Origin: UBA4615 sp046046245
GTDB lineage: Bacteria > Pseudomonadota > Gammaproteobacteria > Burkholderiales > Burkholderiaceae_E
Assembly (NCBI GenBank): GCA_046046245.1
Contig: JBJOKE010000011.1
Span: forward strand, 128,887 to 192,886
Length of the DNA stretch: 64,000 bases
Direction of reading: 5' to 3'
Of the stretch, positions 44,435 to 53,201 are shown in pieces. Position numbers and translations under genes: made by a program. The notes below the pieces were generated by a model. It was not told the DNA's origin and searched no databases. It saw only the letters and a list, made by a program, of their open reading frames with translations. Within the stretch, counting starts at the first letter, position 1. Each line of letters opens with the position of its first letter.

Positions 44435-44455
44435 CCATCAGTGTAGAAATGATGG
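44435..44455 (-). promoter_or_regulatory. Candidate ArsR operator
   Basis: CCATCA-N9-TGATGG, with an inner TTTC/GAAA symmetry, lies 34 bases upstream of the first gene of the arsenic operon. Its place and dyad symmetry fit an ArsR site; binding is not shown by sequence alone. Confidence 0.5.
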
Positions 44456-44737
44456 ATGACGGTTCGGTGACAGGCACCGGAGCCGCGGGCGCATGCACTG
44501 CGGGCCGGTGCGGCCGGTCAGCAACAGGTGGTGTCGCCTTCGTCGAGCAGCGCCGTGTCGGCGGCCTCCGGGCGCGCCTTCGGCCGTCGGTCTGCTCGGG
44601 GCCAGCGCCGCCACCAGGGGCCCGCAGGGCGGCCTGATCCGCTGCCGAGCAAGCTCGGCCCCGATGCGCACAAGGATCAGCGTGATGCAGCAGTGATCGG
44701 AGACGATTCCAAGCTCGACCTGTCCGCTTGAGCCTCG

Positions 44738-45040
44738 TCAGCCCGGTGAGTACCAGATCGGCGAGGTCCAGGCTCGTTCCTGGTGCTTCATCGGAACCTC
44801 CTTCGACATCTTCACGCCGAACCGCAGCCTGTCGTAAGCGAGCCAGGTGGGCGTCGGGATCTCGATGACCCGCGCATAGTAGACGGCGCGGTAAGACGGC
44901 CTGAAATCGGGATCCTTCCACACTGCGGCGAGTTCCGAGGCACCGATCGAATTGGTCCAGGTCGCGTTCGCAACATCGACCGTGTCGCCGACGGCCGGCA
45001 GCCACCCCCCGAGACTTGTCGCTTCTCGGTCAGCATGCAG
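44738..45040 (-). pseudogene. C-terminal remnant of a DUF3604 gene
   Basis: About 100 residues with the DUF3604 C-terminal pattern: VGDTVDVANATWTNSIGASE, LAAVWKDPDF, YYARVIEIPTPTW and the ending ERAWTSPIWYSPG. DUF3604 proteins are several hundred residues long, so only the last part survives. The family match fades near 45040, and upstream sequence is an unrelated remnant on the other strand. The orientation matches the PpiC and HupE-like genes beyond the arsenic cluster. The region between it and the arsenic operator (44456-44737) has no supported gene. Confidence 0.75.
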
Positions 45041-45077
45041 GTCATCGAGACGTTGCCGCTGGAAGGCCGCTCCGCCT

Positions 45078-45329
45078 GACAAGAAGGCGCAGTTCTGCGC
45101 CGACGAACAGGGTATCTCGCTCGCCTACACTAAGGAATTCCTGGGGCAGAAGGCCGAGGCCACCATGATGGGCCGAATCAAGGAAGGCGGCGGACCGGCC
45201 AACTACGACCTCACGTGGATCGCCTTCAGCAACGGCGTCGACTGCAAGACCAAGGAGAAGGTCTGCCGTGTCTCGAAGCACAGCGACAAGGTGGACGCCG
45301 CGCATATGAAAGCCTTGTTCGGGCGCTAG
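45078..45329 (+). pseudogene. C-terminal fragment of an unidentified small protein
   Basis: An open stretch of about 83 residues encodes a protein-like sequence: KKAQFCADEQGISLAYTKEF, EATMMGRIKEGGGPANYDLT, WIAFSNGVDCKTKEKVCRVS and AAHMKALFGR before the stop. It has three Cys and balanced composition, unlike chance frames here. No start or ribosome site is seen, and upstream codons are antisense to the DUF3604 remnant. It is probably the 3' end of an exported or cytoplasmic gene cut by a rearrangement. Confidence 0.5.
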
Positions 45330-45822
45330 GGCGGCACGCGGTCCGGTCGACGGCAGGTCCGTGCTCGGCGGCCAGCGCATCGAGGCCGGCCAAGACCCCG
45401 TCGGCGGGCCGGGTCGGCACGGTGGGCCCCTTCAGGCCCAGGAGGCGCCGGTGCCGGTGTCGTGGACCGGGAAATCGGTGAAGGTGCTGCCGATGCGATG
45501 GCGGGTCACCCGGAAACCTCCAGCAGGACGACGGATCATCCGAGCGCCCATCCCCCCGGGGCGGACCGCGTCGCCGGGAATCGATCCGCACCTCGACCGC
45601 CCCGCGCCGCGGTCGATCACTGCGTGCGCACGATCTGGTCGGTGATCCGCGAGTGTGATCCGCGGGTCCTTGCAGCGGATAGCCGGAATCCCCGCAGCGC
45701 GATGCTGCGCTGCTCGATGCATCGACGCCGTCCGGACGGACCTCGTGTGCGCCTTCGAGACCGCTCGCACGCGTGTCTTGCCCTTCCTGCCCGACCCTGC
45801 AAGCATATGCGCGGGAGGCTTC
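45330..45822. other. Gap without recognised genes
   Basis: 493 bases upstream of the M48-like gene. The frames crossing it have no recognisable protein and differ in composition from neighbouring genes. No RNA gene was recognised. Confidence 0.4.
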
Positions 45823-47316
45823 ATGGAACGATCCGCACTCGCAGGACGGCGGGCCGGGCGCGCGGCGATCTGCGCCGCGCTCGCCGCACTGCTAGCTTGC
45901 GCCTCTGCTCCCGTTCAGGCGCAAGCCGATCGCCTCGGCATCAAGGCCGACGGGTATCTCGAGGCCGAAGCCGAAGCGGTCGCCGCGCGGGAAGCGCTGT
46001 TCGCGCTCTCCCGCATCTACGCCCCCGTTTGCGACGAGGCGCCAACCTGGGCATTCGGCCCCGGGGTTCGCAGCAGGCCGGCGCGTCGTGACGAACCGGC
46101 CTCGGACAAGCCGGAGTCCGAGGCCCTGCGAGCGTACCGCGAGCGCGAAAAGCGGCTCGCCGAGGCATTCGGCCTGGAGCCTGGCGAGAGCGCATTGATC
46201 GTCGAGCCTGGGACGTCGGCATGGTCCGAGGCGGGCCTGCGCCGCGGCGACCGATGGCGCACCGAAGCGCTGTGGCCCGAATCCGGCGCGGGCGCGCCGA
46301 TCGACATGAGCACGGGTCTTCCGATCACAGGCCCGCGCTACTGGGAGAAATTCGGTTCCGCGCTGCAGTCCCGACCCGAGCGCAGCTTCGCCGCGCAGCG
46401 CGGCGGTGTCGAACTCCAAGCCACGGTGCGCGCCGCACCGGTCTGCCGGATGGGGCTCGCCTTGCTGGACAGCCGCTACGCCTACGCGGACGCGAGCGGG
46501 AGCGAAGTCTTCGTCACCCTGCCCCTCGTTCGCGCGTTGAACGCCCGCGAACTCAGCATGCTGATGGCATTCGAGGGAGCGCGTGTCGTGCTGGCACGCA
46601 AGGACGGGGGGGCCGGTGCCGTCGTGGGCGAGCTCCTCTTCGGGCGGTTGGCCGAGATTGCGAAGAACGGCGAACTGAACCGGTTTCCGCCGTCCGAAGC
46701 GGAGCTCATCCAGGCTGACCGTCTGGCGATGTTCGCGCTGCGTACCTTGAAGATCGACCCGCCCGAATACCTGCGCTTCGTCAAATCGATGGACGCTCGC
46801 GAGGAGCCGTTCGGCGCTCCTCGCTATTCGACCCTGCGACCCCTGCCCAACAAGCGGTTCGCGGCACTCGAGGATTCTGCCGCGCTGTTCGAGGCCAGCC
46901 GTCGCTTCCGACTTCCCGCGGGGATCCCGCCGGAAAGCCTGCGCGCCATGCAAGGCGTGCCGGTGCCGGCGAACGCTCCGGCTAAGCCGCCCACATCGCA
47001 GCCCGAGTCGACGCCACCTGCCACTCGCGTCGCGATGCCCGCCAGCGGCTTTGCGGCCCTGGACGACGCGAACGCGCTCCCTGGAATCAGCGACGCCTGC
47101 CGCGCGCGTTACACCGCCTGGCTCGCCTGGGCCGAGCCGCGCGCCTTCGTCATAGGCCCCGGCGGACGCTGCGCCTTCACGAGCGGAGCTCGCGCTCCGC
47201 AGACCGGCGGCGCCGCCGACCCGGTCGTCCGAGCACTCGACGCCTGCCGTCGAATCGCCGGCGCGGAGTGCAAGGTGTACGCGATCGACCGCGAGGTCGT
47301 CTGGGCGCGGGAATAG
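45823..47316 (+). CDS. Exported M48-like protein lacking metal ligands
   Basis: 497 residues. The signal peptide (AAICAALAALLACASAPVQA) contains a lipobox-like LLAC. A PDZ-like part (ALIVEPGTSAWSEAGLRRGD) is followed by a region patterned like M48 metalloproteases, but the HExxH zinc motif reads FEGAR (residues 250-254). The third-ligand site reads LIQADRLA (Q297) instead of EAD. A Pro/Thr-rich linker leads to a C-terminal domain with CRARYTAWLAWAEPRAFVIG and CKVYAIDREVVW. It is probably an inactive peptidase-like binding or scaffold protein. GGGAGG precedes the ATG. Confidence 0.75.
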   Translation: MERSALAGRRAGRAAICAALAALLACASAPVQAQADRLGIKADGYLEAEAEAVAAREALFALSRIYAPVCDEAPTWAFGPGVRSRPARRDEPASDKPESEALRAYREREKRLAEAFGLEPGESALIVEPGTSAWSEAGLRRGDRWRTEALWPESGAGAPIDMSTGLPITGPRYWEKFGSALQSRPERSFAAQRGGVELQATVRAAPVCRMGLALLDSRYAYADASGSEVFVTLPLVRALNARELSMLMAFEGARVVLARKDGGAGAVVGELLFGRLAEIAKNGELNRFPPSEAELIQADRLAMFALRTLKIDPPEYLRFVKSMDAREEPFGAPRYSTLRPLPNKRFAALEDSAALFEASRRFRLPAGIPPESLRAMQGVPVPANAPAKPPTSQPESTPPATRVAMPASGFAALDDANALPGISDACRARYTAWLAWAEPRAFVIGPGGRCAFTSGARAPQTGGAADPVVRALDACRRIAGAECKVYAIDREVVWARE

Positions 47317-47504
47317 GCCCTTTGGCGCGCATCACGACCCATCCCAGGCGTGCGCCTCATCCATGCTCGGTTCGGGTCACCGGCGCCGGAGACCAGCGCT
47401 CCGGATGGCGCTGATTCCCGGAGCGGATCGAGCCGAGCGGTTTCCCGGCAATCCGTGGTGCCGAACTCCCAGGGCAGGTCACCCGCACGAGGACCGAGTC
47501 AGCG

Positions 47505-48449
47505 TCAGCCCTCTTCCAGACTCGACACCACGTTGGTCAGCGTGGTCCGCCGCATGTCGCGCACCTCGGTCGAGCGGAACGGCCGGGCACGATGCATGGT
47601 CACGCGGTTGTCCCACATGACGAGGTCCCAGGGCCGCCAGACGTGCTCGTAGACGAATCGGCGCTGAGTGGCGTGTTCGTTCAGATCGCGCAGGAATGCG
47701 CGCGCTTCGGGCGTCGGCCAGCCCTCGATCGAGCCGGCATGGCTCGACAGGTAGAGCGAGTACCGGCCGGTGTTCGGATGCCGGCGCACGAGTCGCTGGC
47801 GAACCGGCGCCCACTTGAGGCGCTCGGCTTCCGTGAAATCGTCGAAACCGAGGAGGCCGCGCGAATAGAGCTGGCTGTGCAGGCAGACGAGATCCTGGAT
47901 CTCGCTGCGCGTTTCGTCGTCGAGCGCGTCGTAGGCGGCGCGCATGTCGGCGAACTCGGTATTGCCACCGGCAGACGGGATCTGCCGCGCCGACAGCAGC
48001 GAGTACTTCGCCGGCACGGCCTTGAACGAGCTGTCGGAATGCCACAGGCGATTGCCCAATCCGAACAGGCGCGCCCGGTTGTCCCGCGGCAGGACCTCGC
48101 CGTGCTTGTCCAGGTTCGAGATGTCGTTCAGCTCCATCGCGAGCCGGCGGTCCTTCACCTCGCCGATGTCGCCGGTCGCGAGTTCGAGCGGCCCGAGCTG
48201 GCGACTGAACGCCACCTGCTGCGCGTCGTCCAGACGCTGGTCGCGGAAGACCAGCACGCCGTAGCGATCGATCGCGGCGTGGATCGCATCGACCTCGTCC
48301 GCGCGAAGCGGTCGCGTCAGGTCGATGCCGTGCAGGATGGCCGCGAAGTCCGGCCGACCCGCCGGGTCGATGGGTTCGCTGCGCGGTTGCCGGTGTGGAT
48401 CGGCAGGTGCCGACGACACACTCGGTCCCTCGCCTGGATTGCTGGTCAT
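47505..48449 (-). CDS. TfdA-like 2-oxoglutarate-dependent dioxygenase
   Basis: 314-residue dioxygenase most like 2,4-D/2-oxoglutarate dioxygenase TfdA in pattern (LGNRLWHSDSSFKAVPAKYS, NTEFADMRAAYDALDDETR, HATQRRFVYEHVWRPWDLVM). The iron ligands are H137, D139 and H286 (TMHRARP). It may cleave an ether or hydroxylate a phenoxyacid-like or other compound; the substrate is unknown. A 30-residue Pro/Ser-rich N-terminus precedes the fold. It is monocistronic and differs clearly from the two copies at 26-33 kb. Confidence 0.88.
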   Translation of the reverse strand: MTSNPGEGPSVSSAPADPHRQPRSEPIDPAGRPDFAAILHGIDLTRPLRADEVDAIHAAIDRYGVLVFRDQRLDDAQQVAFSRQLGPLELATGDIGEVKDRRLAMELNDISNLDKHGEVLPRDNRARLFGLGNRLWHSDSSFKAVPAKYSLLSARQIPSAGGNTEFADMRAAYDALDDETRSEIQDLVCLHSQLYSRGLLGFDDFTEAERLKWAPVRQRLVRRHPNTGRYSLYLSSHAGSIEGWPTPEARAFLRDLNEHATQRRFVYEHVWRPWDLVMWDNRVTMHRARPFRSTEVRDMRRTTLTNVVSSLEEG

Positions 48450-49182
48450 CTCCCCGATCTCCTCGCTGGGCACAGGCGCGCGCCGCGCCGGCATCTCGCG
48501 GATGCTACCGGAGCCGCGCCGCAGGCGGGACGCGCGGGCGTGCGCTCGCGCTGATGCGGGAGATCGACCACAACGGCCCGAAAACCATGCTGGAGCCCGT
48601 GCGTCGCAGGCGCGGGCCAGGAGGATCCGTTCGCCAGGAATGACTTCCTGACAGGCCGAGCCACCTCCGGGGTACCGCCGGTCAGAGATCGAAGAGATCC
48701 TCGACCGGAGCCGACCCCGATTCCTCCGATCGATCGCGATGGTGACCGAACGCCTTGGAGGACCCGCTACTCCGACACAAACGCCAACGGTGCCGACAAT
48801 CCATCGGAAAGACTGGGCTCGGCGTGCTGAAGCGCCGTTCGTACCGTCAGGACGACCGTCACGGTGAAGCGGTCCAGCATTGGCGCTGGGTTTCCGAGCG
48901 ATCGGCACGGGATGCACCGTTCGGGATCCACCCAGGACCATCGGGTCTTGCGAGGTCATCGAAGCACCGCATCCGCCCTGCTCTTTCGACCCTCCGACCA
49001 GCTTGCACCGTATCGTCATCGAACGAGCCAAGCCCTTGTCCGCGCTTGACACACAGGCGCGAGCAGTCGGGACAGTCGAAGGATGTCGTTCGCGTGCTTG
49101 CTGTCAGCGATCGTCCCATTGGAGCCATTCCGTGATCCGGGGATCGGCGCTGTGCGGATGGGTGTAGCACCGCTCCAGTCGT
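48450..49182. other. 733-base gap with a decayed repeat
   Basis: No intact gene is supported. GC content is lower than in the neighbouring genes. The only structure seen is a roughly 90-base segment (48838-48929) related to the small open frame at 62.8-63.0 kb. The rest looks like decayed sequence between the TfdA-like and TctC genes. Confidence 0.45.
48838..48929 (-). repeat. Diverged copy of the segment at 62858-62944
   Basis: Both copies run GATCCCGAA, then GGAAACCC, GCGCCAATGCTGGACC and two GACGGT blocks at similar spacing on the minus strand. Here there are small insertions and substitutions. In one frame both encode PAPMLD followed by a valine/threonine-rich strand (VTVVLTV here, VEVTVKV there). 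Probably a duplicated gene fragment of unknown origin. Confidence 0.5.
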
Positions 49183-50232
49183 TCACTCGAGGGTGATGCC
49201 CGCCTCCTGGACGGTCTTGCGCCACAGGTCGGACTCCGACTGCAGGCGCGCCATGAACGCCTGCGGCGAGGTGACGCCGCTCACCTCGAGACCCTTGTTG
49301 CGCAGGTCCTCGGCCACCGCCGGCATCGCCAGCACCGCATCGACCTGCGAGTGCAGGAACGCCAGGACCTCCGCCGGCGTGGCGGCCGGCGCGAAAAGCA
49401 TGTTCCAGGCGCGAATCGTGAGGTCGGGCAGGCCCAGCTCGGCGAGGGTGGGCACGTCGGGCAGCTGCGCGATGCGGGACGGCTCCGGCACCGCGATCGC
49501 CTTGACCCGCCCGCCGCGGATCATCGGGGTGGCCGAGGCCACCGCATCGAACATCAGGTCCACCTGCTGGCCCGCCAGGTCGGTCAGCGCCGCGACCGAG
49601 CCGCGGTACGGGACCATCGTCATCGGCGCGCCGGTGCGCAGGCGCAGCAGCTCTCCGCCCACGTGCGACAGCGTACCGGCGCCGGGCGAGGCCATCCGGA
49701 TCGGCGTGGCGCTGCGCTTGGCGTCGGCCAGGACGGTGGCGAACGCCGGCAGGTCGGGGCGCCCCACCAGCACCACCCGCGAGTCGATCGGGCGGCCCAG
49801 CGGCGCCAGGTCGCGAGCCGGGTCGTAGCCGGCGTTCTTGTAGACCCACGGGTTGACCGTGAGGAAGGCCGCGCCCAGCAGCAGGTGGTAGCCGTCGGCC
49901 GGTCCGCGGGTCACGGTGGTGGTGGCGATGTTGCCGGTGGCGCCCGGCCGGTTGTCCACGACCACCGGTTGGCCGATCCGTTCGGCCAGCTTGGCCGCGA
50001 TCAGCCGCGCCGACGTGTCGGACGCACCGCCCGGCGGGAACGGCACCACCAGGCGCAGCGGGCGGCCGGGGAACCCGCCTGGGCCGCCCGTCGACTGCGC
50101 CCGCGCGGTGCCGGCCGTCGCCACCGCGAGCAGGCCGGCGAGCACGCGACGCCGCCGGGCGCGCGCGGGACCCGATCCGGACGAGCCGGCCGACGAGATC
50201 GAGTTCGAGACGCCTGCATGGGGTTCGGTCAT
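49183..50232 (-). CDS. Bug/TctC-family periplasmic solute-binding protein (4)
   Basis: 349 residues with a Ser/Gly-rich N-terminus leading to a TAT-like signal (RARRRRVLAGLLAVATAGTA). Family pieces are FPGRPLRLVVPFPPGGASD, GQPVVVDNRPGATGNIATTT, GYHLLLGAAFLTVNPWVYKN and RIAQLPDVPTLAELGLPDL. CAGGAGA precedes the ATG. The ATG overlaps the marR stop, so it is co-translated with that regulator, downstream of a sulfatase gene. The likely ligand is a carboxylate made or taken up alongside sulfatase action. Confidence 0.92.
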   Translation of the reverse strand: MTEPHAGVSNSISSAGSSGSGPARARRRRVLAGLLAVATAGTARAQSTGGPGGFPGRPLRLVVPFPPGGASDTSARLIAAKLAERIGQPVVVDNRPGATGNIATTTVTRGPADGYHLLLGAAFLTVNPWVYKNAGYDPARDLAPLGRPIDSRVVLVGRPDLPAFATVLADAKRSATPIRMASPGAGTLSHVGGELLRLRTGAPMTMVPYRGSVAALTDLAGQQVDLMFDAVASATPMIRGGRVKAIAVPEPSRIAQLPDVPTLAELGLPDLTIRAWNMLFAPAATPAEVLAFLHSQVDAVLAMPAVAEDLRNKGLEVSGVTSPQAFMARLQSESDLWRKTVQEAGITLE

Positions 50233-50840
50233 CGGGGTTCTCCTGGACGGATGACCGCCCGGGCGCGTCTGGATGGGCTGCGGGTGGGAGCGGTGGCTGA
50301 TGCCGGCAGGCGGCGCGGCCTCGAAGCCCGCGCCTCGGGCTCGGCCGGCGAGGGCTCGGCGAAAGCCACGCCGGCCTCGCGCCGGCGCCAGTCCGTGAGG
50401 CGCCGGATCAGTTCGTCGAGCCGGCGGATCAGCAGCGCCTCCTCGACGGGGTTCAGCCGGAACGCATCGGTGCAGGCGGCCTCGATCGACTCGGTGAGCA
50501 CGGCGAACGCCCGCCGCCCCTTCGGCGTGATCTCGATGCGGGCGATCCGCCGGTCGGTCGGGTTGCGCGCGTTGCGCACCAGGCCGCGCTCGTGCATCGC
50601 GGCGATCGATCGGCTGAGCGAGGACTGGGGCAGGTGCGTGAAGGCCACCACCTCGTTCAGCGTGCAGGAGCCCTTCGTGACCAGGCACAGGAAGACCCGC
50701 CACTGGGCGATCGTGACGCCGCCGCGGGCGAGCGTGACTTCGAGCAGCCGCTGGGTCAGGGCCGACAGCGCCGACAGCCGGTACGGCAGGAAGCTCGAGA
50801 GGTCGAACCCCGGGCCGGGCGTGGCGGTGTCGGTGGCCAT
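50229..50840 (-). CDS. MarR-family transcriptional regulator
   Basis: 203 residues. The winged-helix MarR core spans about residues 25-150 (VTIAQWRVFLCLVTKGSCTL, NEVVAFTHLPQSSLSRSIAA, RDNPTDRRI-like ARNPTDRRIARIEITPKG). A C-terminal tail of about 45 Ala/Pro/Arg-rich residues is extra. It lies 6 bases after the sulfatase gene and overlaps the TctC gene, so it is probably an autoregulator of the sulfatase operon, responding to an aromatic or acid ligand. The palindrome at 52316 is a candidate target. Confidence 0.9.
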   Translation of the reverse strand: MATDTATPGPGFDLSSFLPYRLSALSALTQRLLEVTLARGGVTIAQWRVFLCLVTKGSCTLNEVVAFTHLPQSSLSRSIAAMHERGLVRNARNPTDRRIARIEITPKGRRAFAVLTESIEAACTDAFRLNPVEEALLIRRLDELIRRLTDWRRREAGVAFAEPSPAEPEARASRPRRLPASATAPTRSPSRRARAVIRPGEPR

Positions 50841-50846
50841 CGGCCG

Positions 50847-52256
50847 CTACTTGAGCAGGAAGACCGGGGAGACGTTGGTCCAGCCGCGCGGCGGCAGGGT
50901 CTTGTCCCACGCGGTGTAGCGCGCGAGCAGGTCCTGGAAGATCTCGGGATGGTCGGCCGAGCGGTCGTGCGCCTCGGCGGGATCGGTCTCCAGGTCGTGC
51001 AGCCGGGCCACCTTCTGGCGTCGATCCAGGTAGAGCTTCCAGCGCCCCACCCGCACCGCCGAGAACTCCGAGAGCTTCCAGAACAGGGCGTCGTGCGGCG
51101 CGCCCGGCTCCTCGCCCTTCAGGTACGGCAGCAGGTCCACGCCGTCGAGCGGCAACGAGGCGCCGGTGGGCACCCCGCAGGCGGCCGCCGCGGTGGGCAG
51201 GATGTCGAGCGTGCTCACCGGCTCGTTGTAGACCTGGCCGGCCGGGATGCGCCCCGGCCACTTCATCATGAACGGCATGCGGATGCCGCCTTCCCAGGTG
51301 GTGAACTTGCCGCCCGAGAACGGCCCGTTGCTGCCCGGCCGGCTCGTCGAATTGCCGTTGTCGCTGACGAAGACCACGAGCGTGTCGTTCTCCAGCCCGG
51401 CCGCTCGCAGCGCCTCCAGCACCGAGCCCACCACCTCGTCCTGCGCCAGCAGCATCGCGTTGTAGCCGCGCTTGGCGATGTTGGCGATCGAGCCGCGCAG
51501 CTTGTCGAAGTAGCGGGCCGGCACCTGCAGCGGCGGCACCGGCGAGTTCATCGCGAAGTAGAGCAGGAAGGGCTCGTTGCGGTGCCGCTCGATGAAGTTC
51601 AGCGCCTGGTCGCGGAAGAAGAACATCAGGTACTCGTCGACCTCGATGATCTCGCCGTTGCGGCGCACCGCGTTCAGGCCTTCCCGGCTCCAGGCGACGT
51701 CCTTCACCTCATCGTGGAAGTCGACCTTGATGCTGACCAGCTCCGGGTCGTCGAGCCGGGTGGACTGCAGGCTGGTGTTCCCGTAGAAGACCACCGACTC
51801 CTCGAAGCCCTTGCTCTTGGGCAGGAACTGCGGCGCGTGGCCGAGGTGCCACTTGCCGAACACGCCGGTGCGGTACCCCTGGGCAAGGAAGAGCTCGCCG
51901 ATCAGCTTCTCGGTGGCCGGGATGCCGCGGCGCAGGAACTCGGCCTCGCCCTGCAGCGGCGCCAGCGAGCCGTCTTCCTCGAGGATCTCGCGCCGCTCGG
52001 GGAAGGCCCCCGACGACACCTGCTGCTCGAACCCGAAGCGCTGCTGGTAGCGGCCCGTGACCAGCCCCGCGCGCGCCGGGCTGCACAGCGGCGCCGACGT
52101 GTAGCCCGAGGTGAAGCGGACGCCGTCGCGTCCGATGCTGTCCATGTGGCGGGTCTCGATCAGGGCGTTCCCGTACGAGGACAGGTCGCCGTAGCCCATG
52201 TCGTCGGCCAGGATGATCACGACGTTCGGGCGGCGAGTGGGGTGGGCGCTCGTCAT
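50847..52256 (-). CDS. Type I sulfatase (arylsulfatase-like)
   Basis: 469-residue alkaline-phosphatase-superfamily sulfatase that hydrolyses sulfate esters with a formylglycine and calcium. The modification motif CSPAR is at residues 58-62, with C58 the residue converted to formylglycine. Metal-binding Asp18-Asp19 lie in IILADDMGYGD; GRYQQRFG, GKWHLG and VSDNGNS follow. No signal peptide is visible, suggesting a cytoplasmic enzyme or unusual export. The formylglycine-generating enzyme gene is directly divergent. Confidence 0.93.
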   Translation of the reverse strand: MTSAHPTRRPNVVIILADDMGYGDLSSYGNALIETRHMDSIGRDGVRFTSGYTSAPLCSPARAGLVTGRYQQRFGFEQQVSSGAFPERREILEEDGSLAPLQGEAEFLRRGIPATEKLIGELFLAQGYRTGVFGKWHLGHAPQFLPKSKGFEESVVFYGNTSLQSTRLDDPELVSIKVDFHDEVKDVAWSREGLNAVRRNGEIIEVDEYLMFFFRDQALNFIERHRNEPFLLYFAMNSPVPPLQVPARYFDKLRGSIANIAKRGYNAMLLAQDEVVGSVLEALRAAGLENDTLVVFVSDNGNSTSRPGSNGPFSGGKFTTWEGGIRMPFMMKWPGRIPAGQVYNEPVSTLDILPTAAAACGVPTGASLPLDGVDLLPYLKGEEPGAPHDALFWKLSEFSAVRVGRWKLYLDRRQKVARLHDLETDPAEAHDRSADHPEIFQDLLARYTAWDKTLPPRGWTNVSPVFLLK

Positions 52257-52315
52257 GGTCTCCTGCGGCCTCTCGTGTGCTGGTGGTACTGCGCGGGAAT
52301 GTTATCGTATCCAGA

Positions 52316-52325
52316 TGCATATGCA
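52316..52325. promoter_or_regulatory. Palindrome in the sulfatase/FGE divergent promoter region
   Basis: TGCATATGCA, a perfect palindrome, lies in the 81-base gap between the divergent sulfatase and FGE starts. It fits the size and position of a MarR half-site pair that could govern both arms. The assignment is by position only. Confidence 0.35.
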
Positions 52326-52337
52326 ATCGGATTCGCC

Positions 52338-53201
52338 ATGACCTCGGACACCGGCATCGGCATGGTCCCGATCGAGGGCGGCACCTTCACCATGGGCTCG
52401 GCGCGGTACTACCCCGAAGAGCGGCCGCCGCGTGCGGTACGCGTGGAGCCCTTCCTGATCGACGAGACTCCGGTGACCAACGCGCAGTTCGCGCGCTTCG
52501 TGGCGCAGACCGGCCACGTCACGCTCGCCGAGCGGCCGGCGCAAGGGCTGCCGGCCGGCGGCTCCGCCGTGTTCCGGCCCACCGACGGGCCGGTGGACCT
52601 GTCGGATCCGGCCCGGTGGTGGGCGTTCGTGCAAGGCGCCTGCTGGCGGCATCCGCAGGGCCCCGGCAGCGACCTCGCCGGGCTCGACGAGCATCCGGTG
52701 GTGCACGTGGCCTGGACCGACGCAGCGGCCTTCGCCGCCTGGGCCGGCAAGCGGCTGCCCACCGAGGCCGAGTGGGAGTTCGCCGCGCGCGGCGGGCTCG
52801 AGGGCGCCGAGTTCGCATGGGGCAACCGGCTGTCGCCCGACGGCCTGGTGCTGGCCAACACCTGGCAGGGACCGTTCCCGCACGCCAACTCGCTCGCCGA
52901 CGGGTGGGCGCGTACCTCGCCGGTTCGCACCTTCCCCGGCAACGGCTACGGGCTGTTCGACGTGATCGGCAACGTCTGGGAATGGACGGCCGACGAGTGG
53001 TCGCTGCCGTCGCGCACCGATGCGCCGGCACGAGGCTGCTGCGCGGCGCGCACGGTCGGCGAAGTGCCGGTGAAGGTGATCAAGGGCGGCTCGTACCTGT
53101 GCGCGCCCGAGTACTGCCAGCGCTATCGCCCGGCCGCGCGCCATCCTCAGGCCATCGACTCGCCCACCGGTCACATCGGGTTCCGCTGCGCGGCGTCGTG
53201 A
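52338..53201 (+). CDS. Formylglycine-generating enzyme family protein
   Basis: 287-residue SUMF1/FGE-family protein. It converts the Cys of a sulfatase CxPxR motif to formylglycine. The start is MTSDTGIGMVPIEGGTFTMG. The two active-site Cys of true FGEs are present as C255 and C260 (GGSYLCAPEYCQRYRPAA), and the C-terminal TGHIGFRCA is typical. It is divergent from the sulfatase gene with CSPAR, so it is very likely its activator. The start is the conserved Met after a weak ribosome site. Confidence 0.92.
   Translation: MTSDTGIGMVPIEGGTFTMGSARYYPEERPPRAVRVEPFLIDETPVTNAQFARFVAQTGHVTLAERPAQGLPAGGSAVFRPTDGPVDLSDPARWWAFVQGACWRHPQGPGSDLAGLDEHPVVHVAWTDAAAFAAWAGKRLPTEAEWEFAARGGLEGAEFAWGNRLSPDGLVLANTWQGPFPHANSLADGWARTSPVRTFPGNGYGLFDVIGNVWEWTADEWSLPSRTDAPARGCCAARTVGEVPVKVIKGGSYLCAPEYCQRYRPAARHPQAIDSPTGHIGFRCAAS

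Noticed and set aside
44521..44580. A possible C-terminus ending in DEGDTTCC on the minus strand near 44520
   Set aside because: The Cys-Cys ending looked like an arsenic-binding tail, but codons upstream give Trp/Arg-rich sequence without any family match or start.
48755..49170. Short open frames on both strands in the gap upstream of the fourth TctC gene
   Set aside because: They overlap each other in several frames, have no ribosome sites or family patterns, and contain the decayed repeat.
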